A DNA stretch of 64,000 bases, taken from Promethearchaeota archaeon. GTDB lineage: Archaea; Asgardarchaeota; Lokiarchaeia; Sigyniarchaeales; SOKP01. Below, one piece after another: positions 46,233-54,767 of this stretch (positions within the stretch are counted from its first letter, which is position 1; every line of letters begins with the position of its first letter). A model generated the notes under the pieces. It ran no database searches. It was given only the letters and a program-made list of their open reading frames with translations, and was not told the origin of the DNA. The stretch is from assembly GCA_008080735.1 (NCBI GenBank), contig SHMW01000002.1:54285-118284 (forward strand). Reading direction: 5' to 3'. A program made the translations under genes and the position numbers.

Positions 46233-46538
46233 TTACTTCTTAAAAAAAGAATCCAAATAATCATATCCTTCTAGGAGATCGTCTTTATTAATTTTAGATT
46301 TAATCCCTAAATCCATAACTAAATCCATAAATTCTGATAATGGGATATTCGCAAGGTATGCCGCTTTCCCTATAGAGAACCTCCCTTCAGCATATCCTTT
46401 TATAGCTAAATAAATCGTACCATTAGTTAGCAGATTTCTAACAATTTCTGACTGTTCCTTACCCATTTCTGCAGCCATAAGATCAATTTGTCTCTCCAAA
46501 TTTTTATCTATTCGAACAGATATTACTTTACCCATCAT
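46233..46538 (-). CDS. RHH plus UPF0175-like antitoxin
   Basis: 101 residues. N-terminal ribbon-helix-helix (KVISVRIDKNLERQIDLMAA ... SEIVRNLLTNG), then the UPF0175-type helix-turn-helix AIKGYAEGRFSIGKAAYLANIPLSEFMDLV. A DNA-binding antitoxin expected to neutralise the PIN toxin encoded immediately upstream and repress the operon. Start could be one codon later (double Met). Confidence 0.82.
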   Translation of the reverse strand: MMGKVISVRIDKNLERQIDLMAAEMGKEQSEIVRNLLTNGTIYLAIKGYAEGRFSIGKAAYLANIPLSEFMDLVMDLGIKSKINKDDLLEGYDYLDSFFKK

Positions 46539-46545
46539 TCTCCCC

Positions 46546-47055
46546 TTAATTTTTAATTTTATTTTTAAAATATTCTAAATCTTCTTGTTTATACCATCCT
46601 AAGGTTTGTAAGTTATTTAGTTTTCGAAGAGTTTTATTTTTAGTTGTTATATTTTGTAAAAAGCAACGATGAATAAACAATAGCGTAGTGAAATATTTTA
46701 TATCCAGAACTTTATATGCTTTTAAGGCTCTATAATCATCTGTGGCTAAGAAGTGTGCATTTTTCTCTAAATATAATATAATCGCTTCCGCTTCCCCCTC
46801 ATGGATATTGAAATCGCCCATAATTTTATTTCTTTCTTCTATATTTTTAATATCTTCAACTCTTATTTGTTTATCTTTAATGAATTTTTCAATCCGATAA
46901 GCATCAATTTTTTTCAATATTTTACCTACTTCCACGACTTCATCAAAAACCGCTTTAGGTATCTCAATTTTATCAAATAGTTGAGTTAACAAATTTATCA
47001 TTTCTAATTTCGATACTAATATTAAAAATGAAGAATCACAAACTAAAAATGGCAT
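46546..47055 (-). CDS. PIN-domain toxin (DUF3368-like, VapC type)
   Basis: 169 residues. PIN RNase acidic residues: D7 in VCDSSFLIL, E in NIHEGEAEAIIL, and D in LATDDYRALKAY. DUF3368-type PIN proteins are toxins paired with UPF0175 antitoxins. The toxin gene precedes the antitoxin (seven bases between them), the reverse of the usual order. Presumably an RNA endonuclease; target unknown. The pair lies in the segment bounded by the two GTPase 3' ends. Confidence 0.82.
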   Translation of the reverse strand: MPFLVCDSSFLILVSKLEMINLLTQLFDKIEIPKAVFDEVVEVGKILKKIDAYRIEKFIKDKQIRVEDIKNIEERNKIMGDFNIHEGEAEAIILYLEKNAHFLATDDYRALKAYKVLDIKYFTTLLFIHRCFLQNITTKNKTLRKLNNLQTLGWYKQEDLEYFKNKIKN

Positions 47056-47175
47056 CTACTTAGCAATAAGATGTTTACGTAAATTTACTTATGTAAACAA
47101 GAAAATGTTAACAACAATATAATATGGATTTAAGACTTTAAGGATTTATATAAGTCCTCCTAAGTATATATCTTT

Positions 47176-47256
47176 CTATTCTCCCATCTTTGGTCTAATC
47201 TTTAAGATGATTTTCTTTATCTTAATAATCTGCTCGTTTAGCTCAAAAGATTTCAT
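47176..47256 (-). pseudogene. Short MKSFE ORF, paralogue of the MNT relic N-terminus
   Basis: 26-codon ORF MKSFELNEQIIKIKKIILKI ... ending at TAG. Its first codons are nearly identical to the MNT relic at 46109 (MKSFE), and the helical remainder is similar, but nothing coding follows. Probably the head of a second, deleted nucleotidyltransferase gene. The rest of the 47056-47439 interval shows no gene. Confidence 0.4.
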
Positions 47257-47431
47257 ATCCATTCATTTCAAATAGATACTCAAATATATTACTTTCTCTG
47301 ATAACTTCTTATTCTAATTAAAGGTGAGTATCTCTCTTTTTTTCTTTATTCTCAGAAATTGGAATAGAACTGAAGATTATTGTAAGATCTGAGAGTTTGA
47401 CAAAATAAGATAAAGAGGTAAAAAAATTGTG

Positions 47432-47651
47432 AATTCTTCTTAGGTTTTTTCCATGGATTGTCCTGAGAGCTTCTTATAATGATTGAGGACTGCTTGGCGC
47501 GCTGCGTATACAAACCCTCGCTTTACGTTCACACCGGTAATCGCTATCGTCTCATAAATCAGTGTATCTCCTAACTTTGCAGTGTCTAACACCTGTCGAA
47601 TCTTGGATACATCGACAATGTCTTCCAAATCCCGTTTGTTGGCTAACACCA
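47432..47651 (-). repeat. 3' GTPase repeat (intact-gene copy)
   Basis: Direct repeat partner of 45011-45230, 213 of 220 identical; same orientation, copies 2.2 kb apart. Between the copies lie tnpB and MNT relics, the toxin-antitoxin pair and a second MKSFE ORF. Confidence 0.93.
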
Positions 47652-48054
47652 CCATTGGAACCTCTGGAGGCTCGCCGGGCCCTTTTGGAAGTAATTTATT
47701 ACCATAAAATTTTAACAGTTCTTTTAGGGACCATATATTTTCCTCCCATTGATCAATCAAGCTGTCCCATACAAAGATAATCGCATCCGTACCTTTTAAA
47801 ACCGTTTGCCTTTGGAACTTGTGCCTTCTCTGGCCTGCTACAGTATATACTTGGAAAACTACGTTGGAAACTTTTGCAACGACCCGATCAAAAAAGAGCG
47901 TTCGTCCAGTTGGGTCTTGAATTTGCTGCATATCGCCCGAAGCTAAACCTTCTTTATTATACACCCATTCAAGAGCCGTAGTCTTCCCACCTAAGGAAGG
48001 TCCATAGAAGCAGATTTTAAATACTAAAGTTCCATCTCCTCGACGACTTGGCAT
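47440..48054 (-). CDS. MglA/Arf-like small GTPase
   Basis: 204 residues. P-loop GPSLGGKTT (18-26), switch II TVAGQ (71-75) in place of DxxGQ, as in MglA (TVPGQ), NKRD (139-142) for guanine specificity, and G5-like AITG (171-174). Basic N-terminal MPSRRGDG. MglA-family GTPases are polarity and motility switches in bacteria and abundant in Asgard archaea, commonly working with Roadblock proteins (one at 26989). No prenylation motif. Its 3' third is duplicated at 45011-45230. Confidence 0.9.
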   Translation of the reverse strand: MPSRRGDGTLVFKICFYGPSLGGKTTALEWVYNKEGLASGDMQQIQDPTGRTLFFDRVVAKVSNVVFQVYTVAGQRRHKFQRQTVLKGTDAIIFVWDSLIDQWEENIWSLKELLKFYGNKLLPKGPGEPPEVPMVVLANKRDLEDIVDVSKIRQVLDTAKLGDTLIYETIAITGVNVKRGFVYAARQAVLNHYKKLSGQSMEKT

Positions 48055-48278
48055 GTAATTTACTAACCTTGATTTAAATTAATTTAACTTTTTTTATATT
48101 AAGAAGATAATAGTTATTGAATATAAAAATATGTATTCCAAAAAATTTTATGATTTAGACTCAAATGGATGAAACCTAAAGGTAGAAAAATTTTGAATAT
48201 TTTGAGAATTGCAGCAAAAGCCGAGAAATCAACCAACACTAATTTTTTGAAAAAGAGAATTAAATGTTATGGATTATT
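48055..48278. other. Promoter side of the GTPase gene and unassigned sequence
   Basis: 224 bases upstream of the GTPase. The first ~60 (48055-48115) are AT-rich and probably hold its promoter. A plus-strand ORF of 38 codons (48169-48285, MKPKGRKILNILRIAAKAEK ...) is basic and open but matches nothing I know. Confidence 0.35.
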
Positions 48279-48392
48279 TCAATAATAGCTATTTTCAATG
48301 CTCTCCACCCACTCTTCTTGGTCTGAAGTGAGCTCGATATTGAATCCGATATGAATTTCGTGTAAATGTTTTAATTTGGTGATGGACGCGGG
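48279..48392 (-). pseudogene. LRR protein C-terminal fragment
   Basis: 38-codon minus-strand stretch PASITKLKHLHEIHIGFNIE ... VESIENSYY ending in TGA. PASITKLKHLHEI is a leucine-rich-repeat unit followed by a typical capping tail. The 5' end meets the IS630 relic at 48392. It may be the missing end of the LRR fragment at 52058-52558, but identity of the two is not proved. Confidence 0.6.
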
Positions 48393-49030
48393 TTAGACTT
48401 TTCAATGAAGAGGGCTTAGAAGGAGGAGGAGGAATGAAGAGGGCTTAGAAGGAATGGTTCCCAATACACCTCCTGGGCGACCATCTCGTCTTAGCGAGGA
48501 GCAAGAGGAACAATTACGTGAGGATATCTCCAAGCACCCCCGTGAATTAGGATATGAGTTTAGCAATTGGGAAGGGAAGAACGTTTCCCATCACATTGAA
48601 AAAGTCTTTGATATAGAGATAGGGGTTCGTCAGGTACAGAGAATCTTGCATAAACTCGGATTTTCGCTTCAACGACCCAAATATGTATTTCCTAAAGCAG
48701 ATCTGGATAAACAAAGAGAATTTAAAGAGAATTTTAAAAAAGTTTGGCTACTCTCGGAAAAGACGGCGTAGTTCTATTCCAAGATGAAGCTAGGGTCCAA
48801 TATTCGCCCACTATCACCAGAATGTGGGCATTGAAGGGACAAAAACCAGAAATCAACACATATGGTGGACGCTCCCGGCAGCACTTGATTAGGGCAGTTG
48901 ATCCTGGTTCAGGAAAAGTCCATGTAGTGTTCTCCAAAACGCTAAAAGCCGGACAATTTCAACATTTTTTAGAAGGTCTGCTTTTTAAATATAAGGATAA
49001 AGGAAATTGGAAAAATTCCTCTCAAGTGTA
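48393..49030 (+). pseudogene. IS630-family transposase relic
   Basis: VRLFNEEGLEG (from 48393) joins, after a 29-bp duplication, VPNTPPGRPSRLSEEQEEQL ... LHKLGFSLQRPKYVFPKADL (48454-48771). A frameshift near 48740 follows, then GKDGVVLFQDEARVQYSPTI with the first catalytic Asp of the DDE domain. The remaining Asp and Glu are absent and the N-terminal HTH head is cut away at the LRR junction. Inactive. IS630 elements insert at TA. Confidence 0.82.
48404..48453 (+). repeat. 21-bp direct repeat, 29-bp period, inside the IS630 relic
   Basis: The sequence at 48404-48424 recurs exactly at 48433-48453 with only 8 G/A bases between copies. The 29-bp tandem duplication is not a multiple of three and shifts the transposase frame. 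Confidence 0.88.
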
Positions 49031-49660
49031 AGAGACGATCCTCCGATTTACCCTCTTCATACACGGTAAGCGGTTAGCTATCTTATAGGCTATTAACTTA
49101 AATTATATAATTCGCGCCCACTCTCCCGATGCGATGGCGAGTTATCCTTTTTTGATTTACTCGTTCTTATTATCTGACGTTTTGGATAGTGTTTTATCTC
49201 GTGAGTTACCTTATGATTTTATCTTTATAAACATTTCTGTTCGACACCTTGATTTGGGTTTCGACATGGCTCATTATTTGGATTTTGTAGAGATTTGGTT
49301 CTCAATTGAGCTCCCGAATATTTTGCTAAATCACAAAATTCATGGTTTTAAACTAACAAATGCTCGAGCACAAATCCGCACACTCTTTATGAAAAGATAG
49401 AGTATCTTCCACTTACTTCCCATCCTTTTTTACCTATGTTCATATGAAAGGAGTAGCAAATCGCTTTCAATGGTAAAAAATAAAAGCTTTATAGTAAAAA
49501 ATAAAAATTAGAAACGCATATTGAAGAATGAAAAGTTCAGTATCAAAGTCACAATGAAAATTTAAGACTTCACAATTTTAGTTTAAAAATACTATGTGCT
49601 AATTTATAGTAACCGAAACAATTTAGTTACCAAGTAAAAAATTTTAAGGAGCAATATTAC
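49031..49660. other. 630-base stretch without a convincing gene
   Basis: Holds a plus-strand open frame of 88 codons (49134-49400) with hydrophobic composition but no start signal and no recognisable family; it may be a remnant of inserted DNA. 49400-49660 is AT-rich, and the last 60 bases contain the AAGGAG ribosome site of the next gene. Confidence 0.4.
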
Positions 49661-51418
49661 ATGAAGCGAACAATAAAAATCGCACTTATCGTGCTGGTTT
49701 GCGTGTGTGGGGTTATGCCCACGGGGATGATCGCGCCCGTGGCGGCACAGTCCCAAGACTCTGGGCTCGGCTTCGAGTTCAGTAGTGATATCGTGACTAA
49801 GACCTTTTCCATGTATAAAGAATATAATAATGAAACCTTTTCCTACAAATATAACGGGGTATCATTTCATGAGTTCACTTGGATTTACAACACCTATTGG
49901 GGAGAGGACGGCTATTTTCATGTTATAGAAATAACTGATGAAAGTGAGATAATACAATTTAATCACGAATATAACACCACAGTTTCCGGATATTTTCGAA
50001 CTGAGATGACACTCGATATGTATGAAGTCAAGATTACGTTCGGAGATTCTTACGAGATGAGGTTCTATGCCTTAAAGAACGGCTCGTTTTTTACCGAATA
50101 TTATCAAGATTATCGAGGAAATTCAATATATCGCTTTGATATTATTTATACCACTTATACCACAGTAGAGAAGATATATCTCAATGAAAATATGGAAACT
50201 CTTCTCAGCGAAGAGATAATCGACGTTGAAGAAGATGTTGGGTGGGGTGGTACTCCGGATGAGGATATACGTGTTCGTGATGATTTTAGGGTATTTTATT
50301 ATAACCAAACTGCATCGTTTGCGGCTCCGCTGGTAATGATAAACCAAATGTTTATCACACCGAATGGTCAAAAAGTCGCGTGGGGTGAGTTTATGTGGGA
50401 GATGATTGCCTTTAATGATAATAACAATGATGGGTATTATAGCGCCGATACGAATTTTTACGATGACCCGGAATTTGAGGAAAAAATCTTGCCATACATA
50501 CTCGATAGCTATGTCTATTATGATACTCCTGGAGACGAACCCATCAGAGAGATAGATCAATCCTTCCCGAATGATATGAGCGTCGCGGACGCATCATCAT
50601 TAATTAATTTTAAAAAGCCCACCCTTTCGAACGGCACTCTATCTTGGGGAGTTGATTATACACATTTTCCACTTATCGCGAACGGGACATTTGCCCTTAT
50701 TTTACCCGAAATTTCCTATGCAGATTCCTTGAAAGCCGATTATTCCTTCGATTTTGAATTTTTTCTCAATGAAGATGACACACAGTTGGATATCACCTCA
50801 GGATTTACGCTTACCAACTCATCTCAAACAGAATTTGCAATGCTGATGGATGGTATGAGTTTGTGTGTCCCGCAATATTCTTACTTGCTTTCATCAATGA
50901 AGATCGACCAACAATTTTCCGATGCGATAACACGAAAACAAGAGGTATTTGAATTCGAAGGGGAAAAAGGAATAGTATGCGAGATAGATATGAGCGGTCT
51001 CAAGGAACCCTACACCCTTTATAATCACTCGGATGAGAACAAGGCACTAATATATGATTGTGTGGGAGCAGGGGTGAGTAAGATCATCACCACCCCTATG
51101 CAAGGGGCAATAACCCCAGCAACTACTGATTATACACATTCATTCGAACACATGACGTTCTTACCCAACCTCGTATTTTCGGTAGGTGATCTGGTACAAG
51201 ATGATCCGCTTCTACGGGAAAGTTCGAACGCCAGTCGACTCCTCTCGATCGAGACAAAAAATTATCCAATCTGGTCGGGCAACTCGTTTTATCACGACCC
51301 ATCGCTCAAGGTCGACCTCGCCCCACAGCTCCCCTTGCTTGAGATCGGCATCGTACTCATCTGCGGAGTCATCGGGATAAGCGCGGTAGCCCTGCTCTAT
51401 CGTAAATTTAAAAAATAA
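49661..51418 (+). CDS. Large secreted protein with C-terminal membrane anchor
   Basis: 585 residues. Signal peptide (RTIKIALIVLVCVCGVMP ... VAAQS), a long acidic Tyr/Asn/Asp-rich beta-type ectodomain, and a C-terminal TM (LEIGIVLICGVIGISAVALL) with RKFKK stop-transfer. No Cys pairs of note. AAGGAG about nine bases before ATG supports the start. Exposed surface protein with unknown function, no family recognised. Ends of the gene are noticeably richer in G+C than the genome. Confidence 0.7.
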   Translation: MKRTIKIALIVLVCVCGVMPTGMIAPVAAQSQDSGLGFEFSSDIVTKTFSMYKEYNNETFSYKYNGVSFHEFTWIYNTYWGEDGYFHVIEITDESEIIQFNHEYNTTVSGYFRTEMTLDMYEVKITFGDSYEMRFYALKNGSFFTEYYQDYRGNSIYRFDIIYTTYTTVEKIYLNENMETLLSEEIIDVEEDVGWGGTPDEDIRVRDDFRVFYYNQTASFAAPLVMINQMFITPNGQKVAWGEFMWEMIAFNDNNNDGYYSADTNFYDDPEFEEKILPYILDSYVYYDTPGDEPIREIDQSFPNDMSVADASSLINFKKPTLSNGTLSWGVDYTHFPLIANGTFALILPEISYADSLKADYSFDFEFFLNEDDTQLDITSGFTLTNSSQTEFAMLMDGMSLCVPQYSYLLSSMKIDQQFSDAITRKQEVFEFEGEKGIVCEIDMSGLKEPYTLYNHSDENKALIYDCVGAGVSKIITTPMQGAITPATTDYTHSFEHMTFLPNLVFSVGDLVQDDPLLRESSNASRLLSIETKNYPIWSGNSFYHDPSLKVDLAPQLPLLEIGIVLICGVIGISAVALLYRKFKK

Positions 51419-51761
51419 CCCATCCTTATTTTTTTCTATTCTCTTTTTGGACTACTTTTCAAGCTATAATGCAAGATACAACGCCCAGATGGAGTCGTTT
51501 AAATGAATCAATTCGTGGATAATTTCAGAAAGAAGTTTGAATACCCAGAGATTTAAGAGTAGATCATAGATGAGAGATGAAAAGAAGGGATGGGAGGGTG
51601 GCTCCTATCGTCCGAGGGGGGCTTTTTTGAGGGGTGTGGGCTCATTTTTGAAATTCTAAAGTCAACCAGCTGAGACGATAGGAACCATAGGTTTTATGAT
51701 TAGTATTATGCTTTCTCATTGCCCCTTTATAAATAGCAATGATATGAAACACGCATTATGT
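51419..51761. other. 343-base G-rich intergenic with an inverted repeat
   Basis: Contains GGGATGGGAGGGTGG at 51587-51601 and a GGGGGG run at 51615, unusual for this AT-rich genome, plus the inverted repeat listed separately. The 5' end has T tracts after the stop of the secreted protein gene, a likely terminator. Confidence 0.45.
51599..51687. repeat. Inverted repeat, 13 of 14 base pairs
   Basis: TGGCTCCTATCGTC (51599-51612) pairs with GACGATAGGAACCA (51674-51687), one mismatch, around a 61-base G- and T-rich loop. It could be the ends of a small element or an RNA stem-loop. Confidence 0.6.
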
Positions 51762-52081
51762 CTATTGAGGCGGATCCTTTCCAATATAATTATATTGGAT
51801 ATATCCTCGTTCCATATAATTCAGAGTAATCTCCAGCGTTTTGTTAGGGTTTTTGCCAAGAGAAAAAAGAACGATGGGACTGTTTTTATCTTTACTTCGA
51901 ATAATAAAGATTTCCTTTTTCACTGAATTATCTGTCTGCTTTAAAATCCGTACCTTTTCAATAATATCTTCTTGTTCAAAAGGAGGTGTATCCTCGGTTT
52001 GGATACGGGGAGATGATCGAGAGGGGTTGTATCTGACAAATCTAATACAGTAAGCAATTAAAGATTCCCGATGGAATCCGG
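51762..52081 (-). pseudogene. Start-less coding remnant of about 100 codons
   Basis: On the minus strand a frame stays open from about 52079 to the TAG at 51764-51762 with coding-like composition: YNPSRSSPRIQTEDTPPFEQ, then KKEIFIIRSKDKNSPIVLFS, LGKNPNKTLEITLNYMERGY, QYNYIGKDPPQ. No start codon precedes it except a GTG about halfway. It overlaps the end of the LRR fragment, in a different frame. Family not recognised; it may be the displaced C-terminal part of that LRR gene or of another gene. Confidence 0.45.
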
Positions 52082-52558
52082 GAGCGATTCAAAGGGACAA
52101 TCTACTAAATATAGTTCCTTTAAGTTGGGAAGGTTGGCGATATTATCTGGAAGGGTGGTAAGATTATTATGGTTAAATTCTAAGATTCTTAGGTTTTGTA
52201 ATTCACCAATATTTTTTGGCAGCGAGAAAAGCCCATTCCCCTGTAGCTCGATTTCCTTTAGATTTTGGAGCATCCCAACGCTTTCAGGGAGTGTTTCGAG
52301 ATGAGCGTTTTGGACACAGAAAGACCGTAGATTTTTTAGATTTCCGATACTTTCTGGAAGTAAGTCCAACGGGATGTCCGAATCATAATCTGGATCCGCA
52401 AATAGGGCAAATTCTTCTAAATGTGTAAGCTTTCCTAAATTCTCCGGCAACACTTCTATTTTCCCGTCATAAAGATAGAGATCCGTCATTGGCTCATCAT
52501 TTTGCTCAGATTCCTCATTTATCTGTTTATTTTCTAGATATTTGGAGATCTCTTCCAA
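52058..52558 (-). pseudogene. Leucine-rich-repeat protein fragment
   Basis: 166 codons, TTG start. Five or six LRR units: LPENLGKLTHLEEFALF, LPESIGNLKNLRSFCVQ, LPESVGMLQNLKEIELQ, LPKNIGELQNLRILEFN, LPDNIANLPNLKELYLV, LPDSIGN, then a stop in the middle of a unit. The units are about 23 residues, of the bacterial/plant-type intracellular LRR. Truncated at the 3' side; small in-frame pieces upstream (52559-52765) look like its decayed head. Asgard archaea have many such proteins. Confidence 0.8.
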
Positions 52559-52918
52559 TAATCGGACAATTTTTTAATTGCGTTCTTTCACCGCTAGTTT
52601 ATCGAGAATTCCTTTCCACAGATCCATATTAAAATATACCATCTTTTCATGATTAAATGTGGGTAATGATTGTGTTCGAATCATGCTTTTAAATTGTAAA
52701 AGAATCTATTTTGTGGGATTTTGCCTTAATAATTCAAGAAAGAACTGTTCTTCTTCTGGACGCATTTTGAAATATCAGTTTTCACCATAATTTTAACTTA
52801 TACTAGGTCTCTTAGTTTTAATACGTTTCTTTTTCAATGTTTAGGAATAATTTAGTATAGAGGATTCATTATAAATCAAAAAAAACCGTGTATTGAAATG
52901 AGTTTACAAGATTCTTTT
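52559..52918 (-). other. Decayed head of the LRR gene and AT-rich gap
   Basis: Two short minus-strand ORFs, MRPEEEQFFLELLRQNPTK (52765-52706) and MIRTQSLPTFNHEKMVYFNM ... (52684-52574, 36 codons), look coding and lie in different frames just before the LRR fragment; together they look like the frameshifted N-terminus of one gene. 52770-52918 shows no gene. Confidence 0.4.
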
Positions 52919-53470
52919 TTAACTGAATTTTTTTCTCACATTCCCTGCTAACCATCCCGATTTGGTAGATTTGATGAAATCAAATTCATTCAAATACGGT
53001 TTGATATCCAGAACTGGGGTCTTGTCTAAAATATCTATATTCTTCACGAATATTAGGTTATTTTCTATTTTCTCCAATTTCAGTATTGAGAGTCCGATGG
53101 GATTAGGGCGGAAGGGTGTACGCGTGGCGAAAACTCCTTTCTTCTCATTATCCAAGAAAGGTTTTGATTGAAGGGGGACCGGCAATTTCACCAAATCAAA
53201 GAAGTAAATACAATAGATATGTGAGAAGCCATCTAAATCTTTCAAACCAGCTGAATATTTGTCAAAAATTTCAATTTTTCCCCTTATTTCAGACATCGAA
53301 AACTGAATTGGGATACCTTTTAAAGTTTTTAGTGGAGAATGAAAGATCCCAATGGGATTTAATGAAATCTCGTCAATAGGATTTCTTCCTTCAACCTTGT
53401 GAAGTTTTCTTGTAAGAATATCCATACCTTCCGTGTCTTCAGTATCTGCGCTTTTTTTTATTGGTGGCAA
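52919..53470 (-). CDS. trmO: TrmO: tRNA t6A37 methyltransferase
   Basis: 183 residues. Canonical TrmO (TsaA/UPF0066) barrel: PIGIFHSPLKTLKGIPIQ, DKYSAGLKDLDGFSHIYCIYFF, GVFATRTPFRPNPIGLSILKL and DKTPVLDIKPY. TTG start, with a later ATG at 53425 (MDILTRK) possible. SAM-dependent methylation of N6-threonylcarbamoyladenosine at position 37 of tRNAs reading ACY codons. A divergent relative is at 626-1117. Confidence 0.87.
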   Translation of the reverse strand: MPPIKKSADTEDTEGMDILTRKLHKVEGRNPIDEISLNPIGIFHSPLKTLKGIPIQFSMSEIRGKIEIFDKYSAGLKDLDGFSHIYCIYFFDLVKLPVPLQSKPFLDNEKKGVFATRTPFRPNPIGLSILKLEKIENNLIFVKNIDILDKTPVLDIKPYLNEFDFIKSTKSGWLAGNVRKKFS

Positions 53471-53641
53471 CTTAAGTCAAATTATATGGTGATATTTGAA
53501 AAAAAAGGTTTTTTTAATTTATGTCCTCTGTAAGAGTCGAGATGTGATAAACTTTTTTAATGGTCTATTTTAAGCTTAATGAACTTTTAATAAATATAGA
53601 ATTTACCAAGAAAGCTTAAAATAAAAATGAAATGATCTAAA

Positions 53642-54712
53642 TTGAACAATACCCAATATTTACGCCCGATTATTAAGCAATTCAAAAGATTAAAGAAAAT
53701 TCCATGGACTCACTTAACTAATCTTCCAACCCCGATCGAACGCCTTAATGGTCTTGAGAAAAAACTGAATTTTAACCATATCTGGATAAAGAGAGACGAT
53801 CTTACGAGCCCCCATTATGGGGGAAATAAATCTCGTAAGCTTGAGTATCTGTTGGCTGGAGCAGAACATGAAGGCAAAAAGATTATCAAAACGGTGGGGG
53901 GGATAGGCTCTAATCACGCCGTTGCCACGAGTATCTTTTGTAAGCTTTTAGGGATGAAATGTAAGCTTTTTTTAGTCCCGCAACCGAATTCGGAGCATTG
54001 TCGGACAAATCTGCTTTTAGATTATTATTATGGTGCCGAATTAAATTATTGTGAAGATCCTTCAGAATATCCAGAGGATATTGATATTCCTCGTGGAGGG
54101 ACAAGCCCGATCGGGAACTTAGGCTATGTAAACGCGGCATTGGAACTAAAGGAGCAAATAGATGAGGATATCTTACCTGAACCTGATATAATCTTTGTCA
54201 CCAAAGGCAGTTCTGGCACTCTAGCGGGATTATTACTCGGATTTGAGCTTTTAGGTCTCAAAACCATATTATACGGTGTTACGATTATTAACTCAAATAC
54301 AAAGGAAGATGTGATCACCCATGCGATGGATACTTGGGAGTTAATGAAGCATACTCATGACAATTTATGTGAAGTAGAACGTGAAAATTTGAAAAATCGC
54401 TTGGTGGTATTGGATAAATTTTATGGTGAGGGTTATGGATATACCACAGTGAAGGGAGAAAATGCTATTAGATTGATCAAAAAAACCGATGAGATACTCC
54501 TTGATTCTACTTATACAGGCAAAACGATGTCTGCTATGATTTCTTTTATTCGTTCGAATAAGAACGATCTTCTCGATAAACACATTCTATTTTGGAATAC
54601 GTTTAATTCGGTAAATGTCAATGAAAAAATAAAAAACCTAAATTATCGGGTTTTGCCCAAGGAGTTTCATAAATTTTTTAATGGGACAATCTCTATCGAA
54701 AACACTATCTAA
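53642..54712 (+). CDS. PLP enzyme, D-cysteine desulfhydrase/ACC deaminase-like
   Basis: 356 residues of fold-type II PLP. LPTPIERLNGLEKKL, RDDLTSPHYGGNKSRKLEYLL with the PLP Lys at 63, VGGIGSNHAVATSIFCKLLG, and FVTKGSSGTLAGLLLGFEL (phosphate loop). Family members remove NH3 (and H2S) from D-cysteine or ACC. TTG start. Slightly longer than the usual ~330 residues. Probable roles: D-amino-acid detoxification or sulfide release. Confidence 0.82.
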   Translation: MNNTQYLRPIIKQFKRLKKIPWTHLTNLPTPIERLNGLEKKLNFNHIWIKRDDLTSPHYGGNKSRKLEYLLAGAEHEGKKIIKTVGGIGSNHAVATSIFCKLLGMKCKLFLVPQPNSEHCRTNLLLDYYYGAELNYCEDPSEYPEDIDIPRGGTSPIGNLGYVNAALELKEQIDEDILPEPDIIFVTKGSSGTLAGLLLGFELLGLKTILYGVTIINSNTKEDVITHAMDTWELMKHTHDNLCEVERENLKNRLVVLDKFYGEGYGYTTVKGENAIRLIKKTDEILLDSTYTGKTMSAMISFIRSNKNDLLDKHILFWNTFNSVNVNEKIKNLNYRVLPKEFHKFFNGTISIENTI

Positions 54713-54767
54713 TCTATAATTTCCCCTTGTAATTTTCCCAATAGTTTAATGAATATTGTTATTTTTT

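Noticed and set aside
49134-49400. 88-codon plus-strand ORF between the IS630 relic and the secreted protein
   Set aside because: No ribosome site, no family, hydrophobic random-like composition, located in decaying DNA.
51696-52053. Two plus-strand ORFs of 70-76 codons
   Set aside because: They are shadows of the better coding-like minus-strand remnant.
52670-52690. GTTCGAATC, a tRNA T-loop-like sequence
   Set aside because: It lies in the coding-like LRR head remnant and no tRNA body surrounds it.
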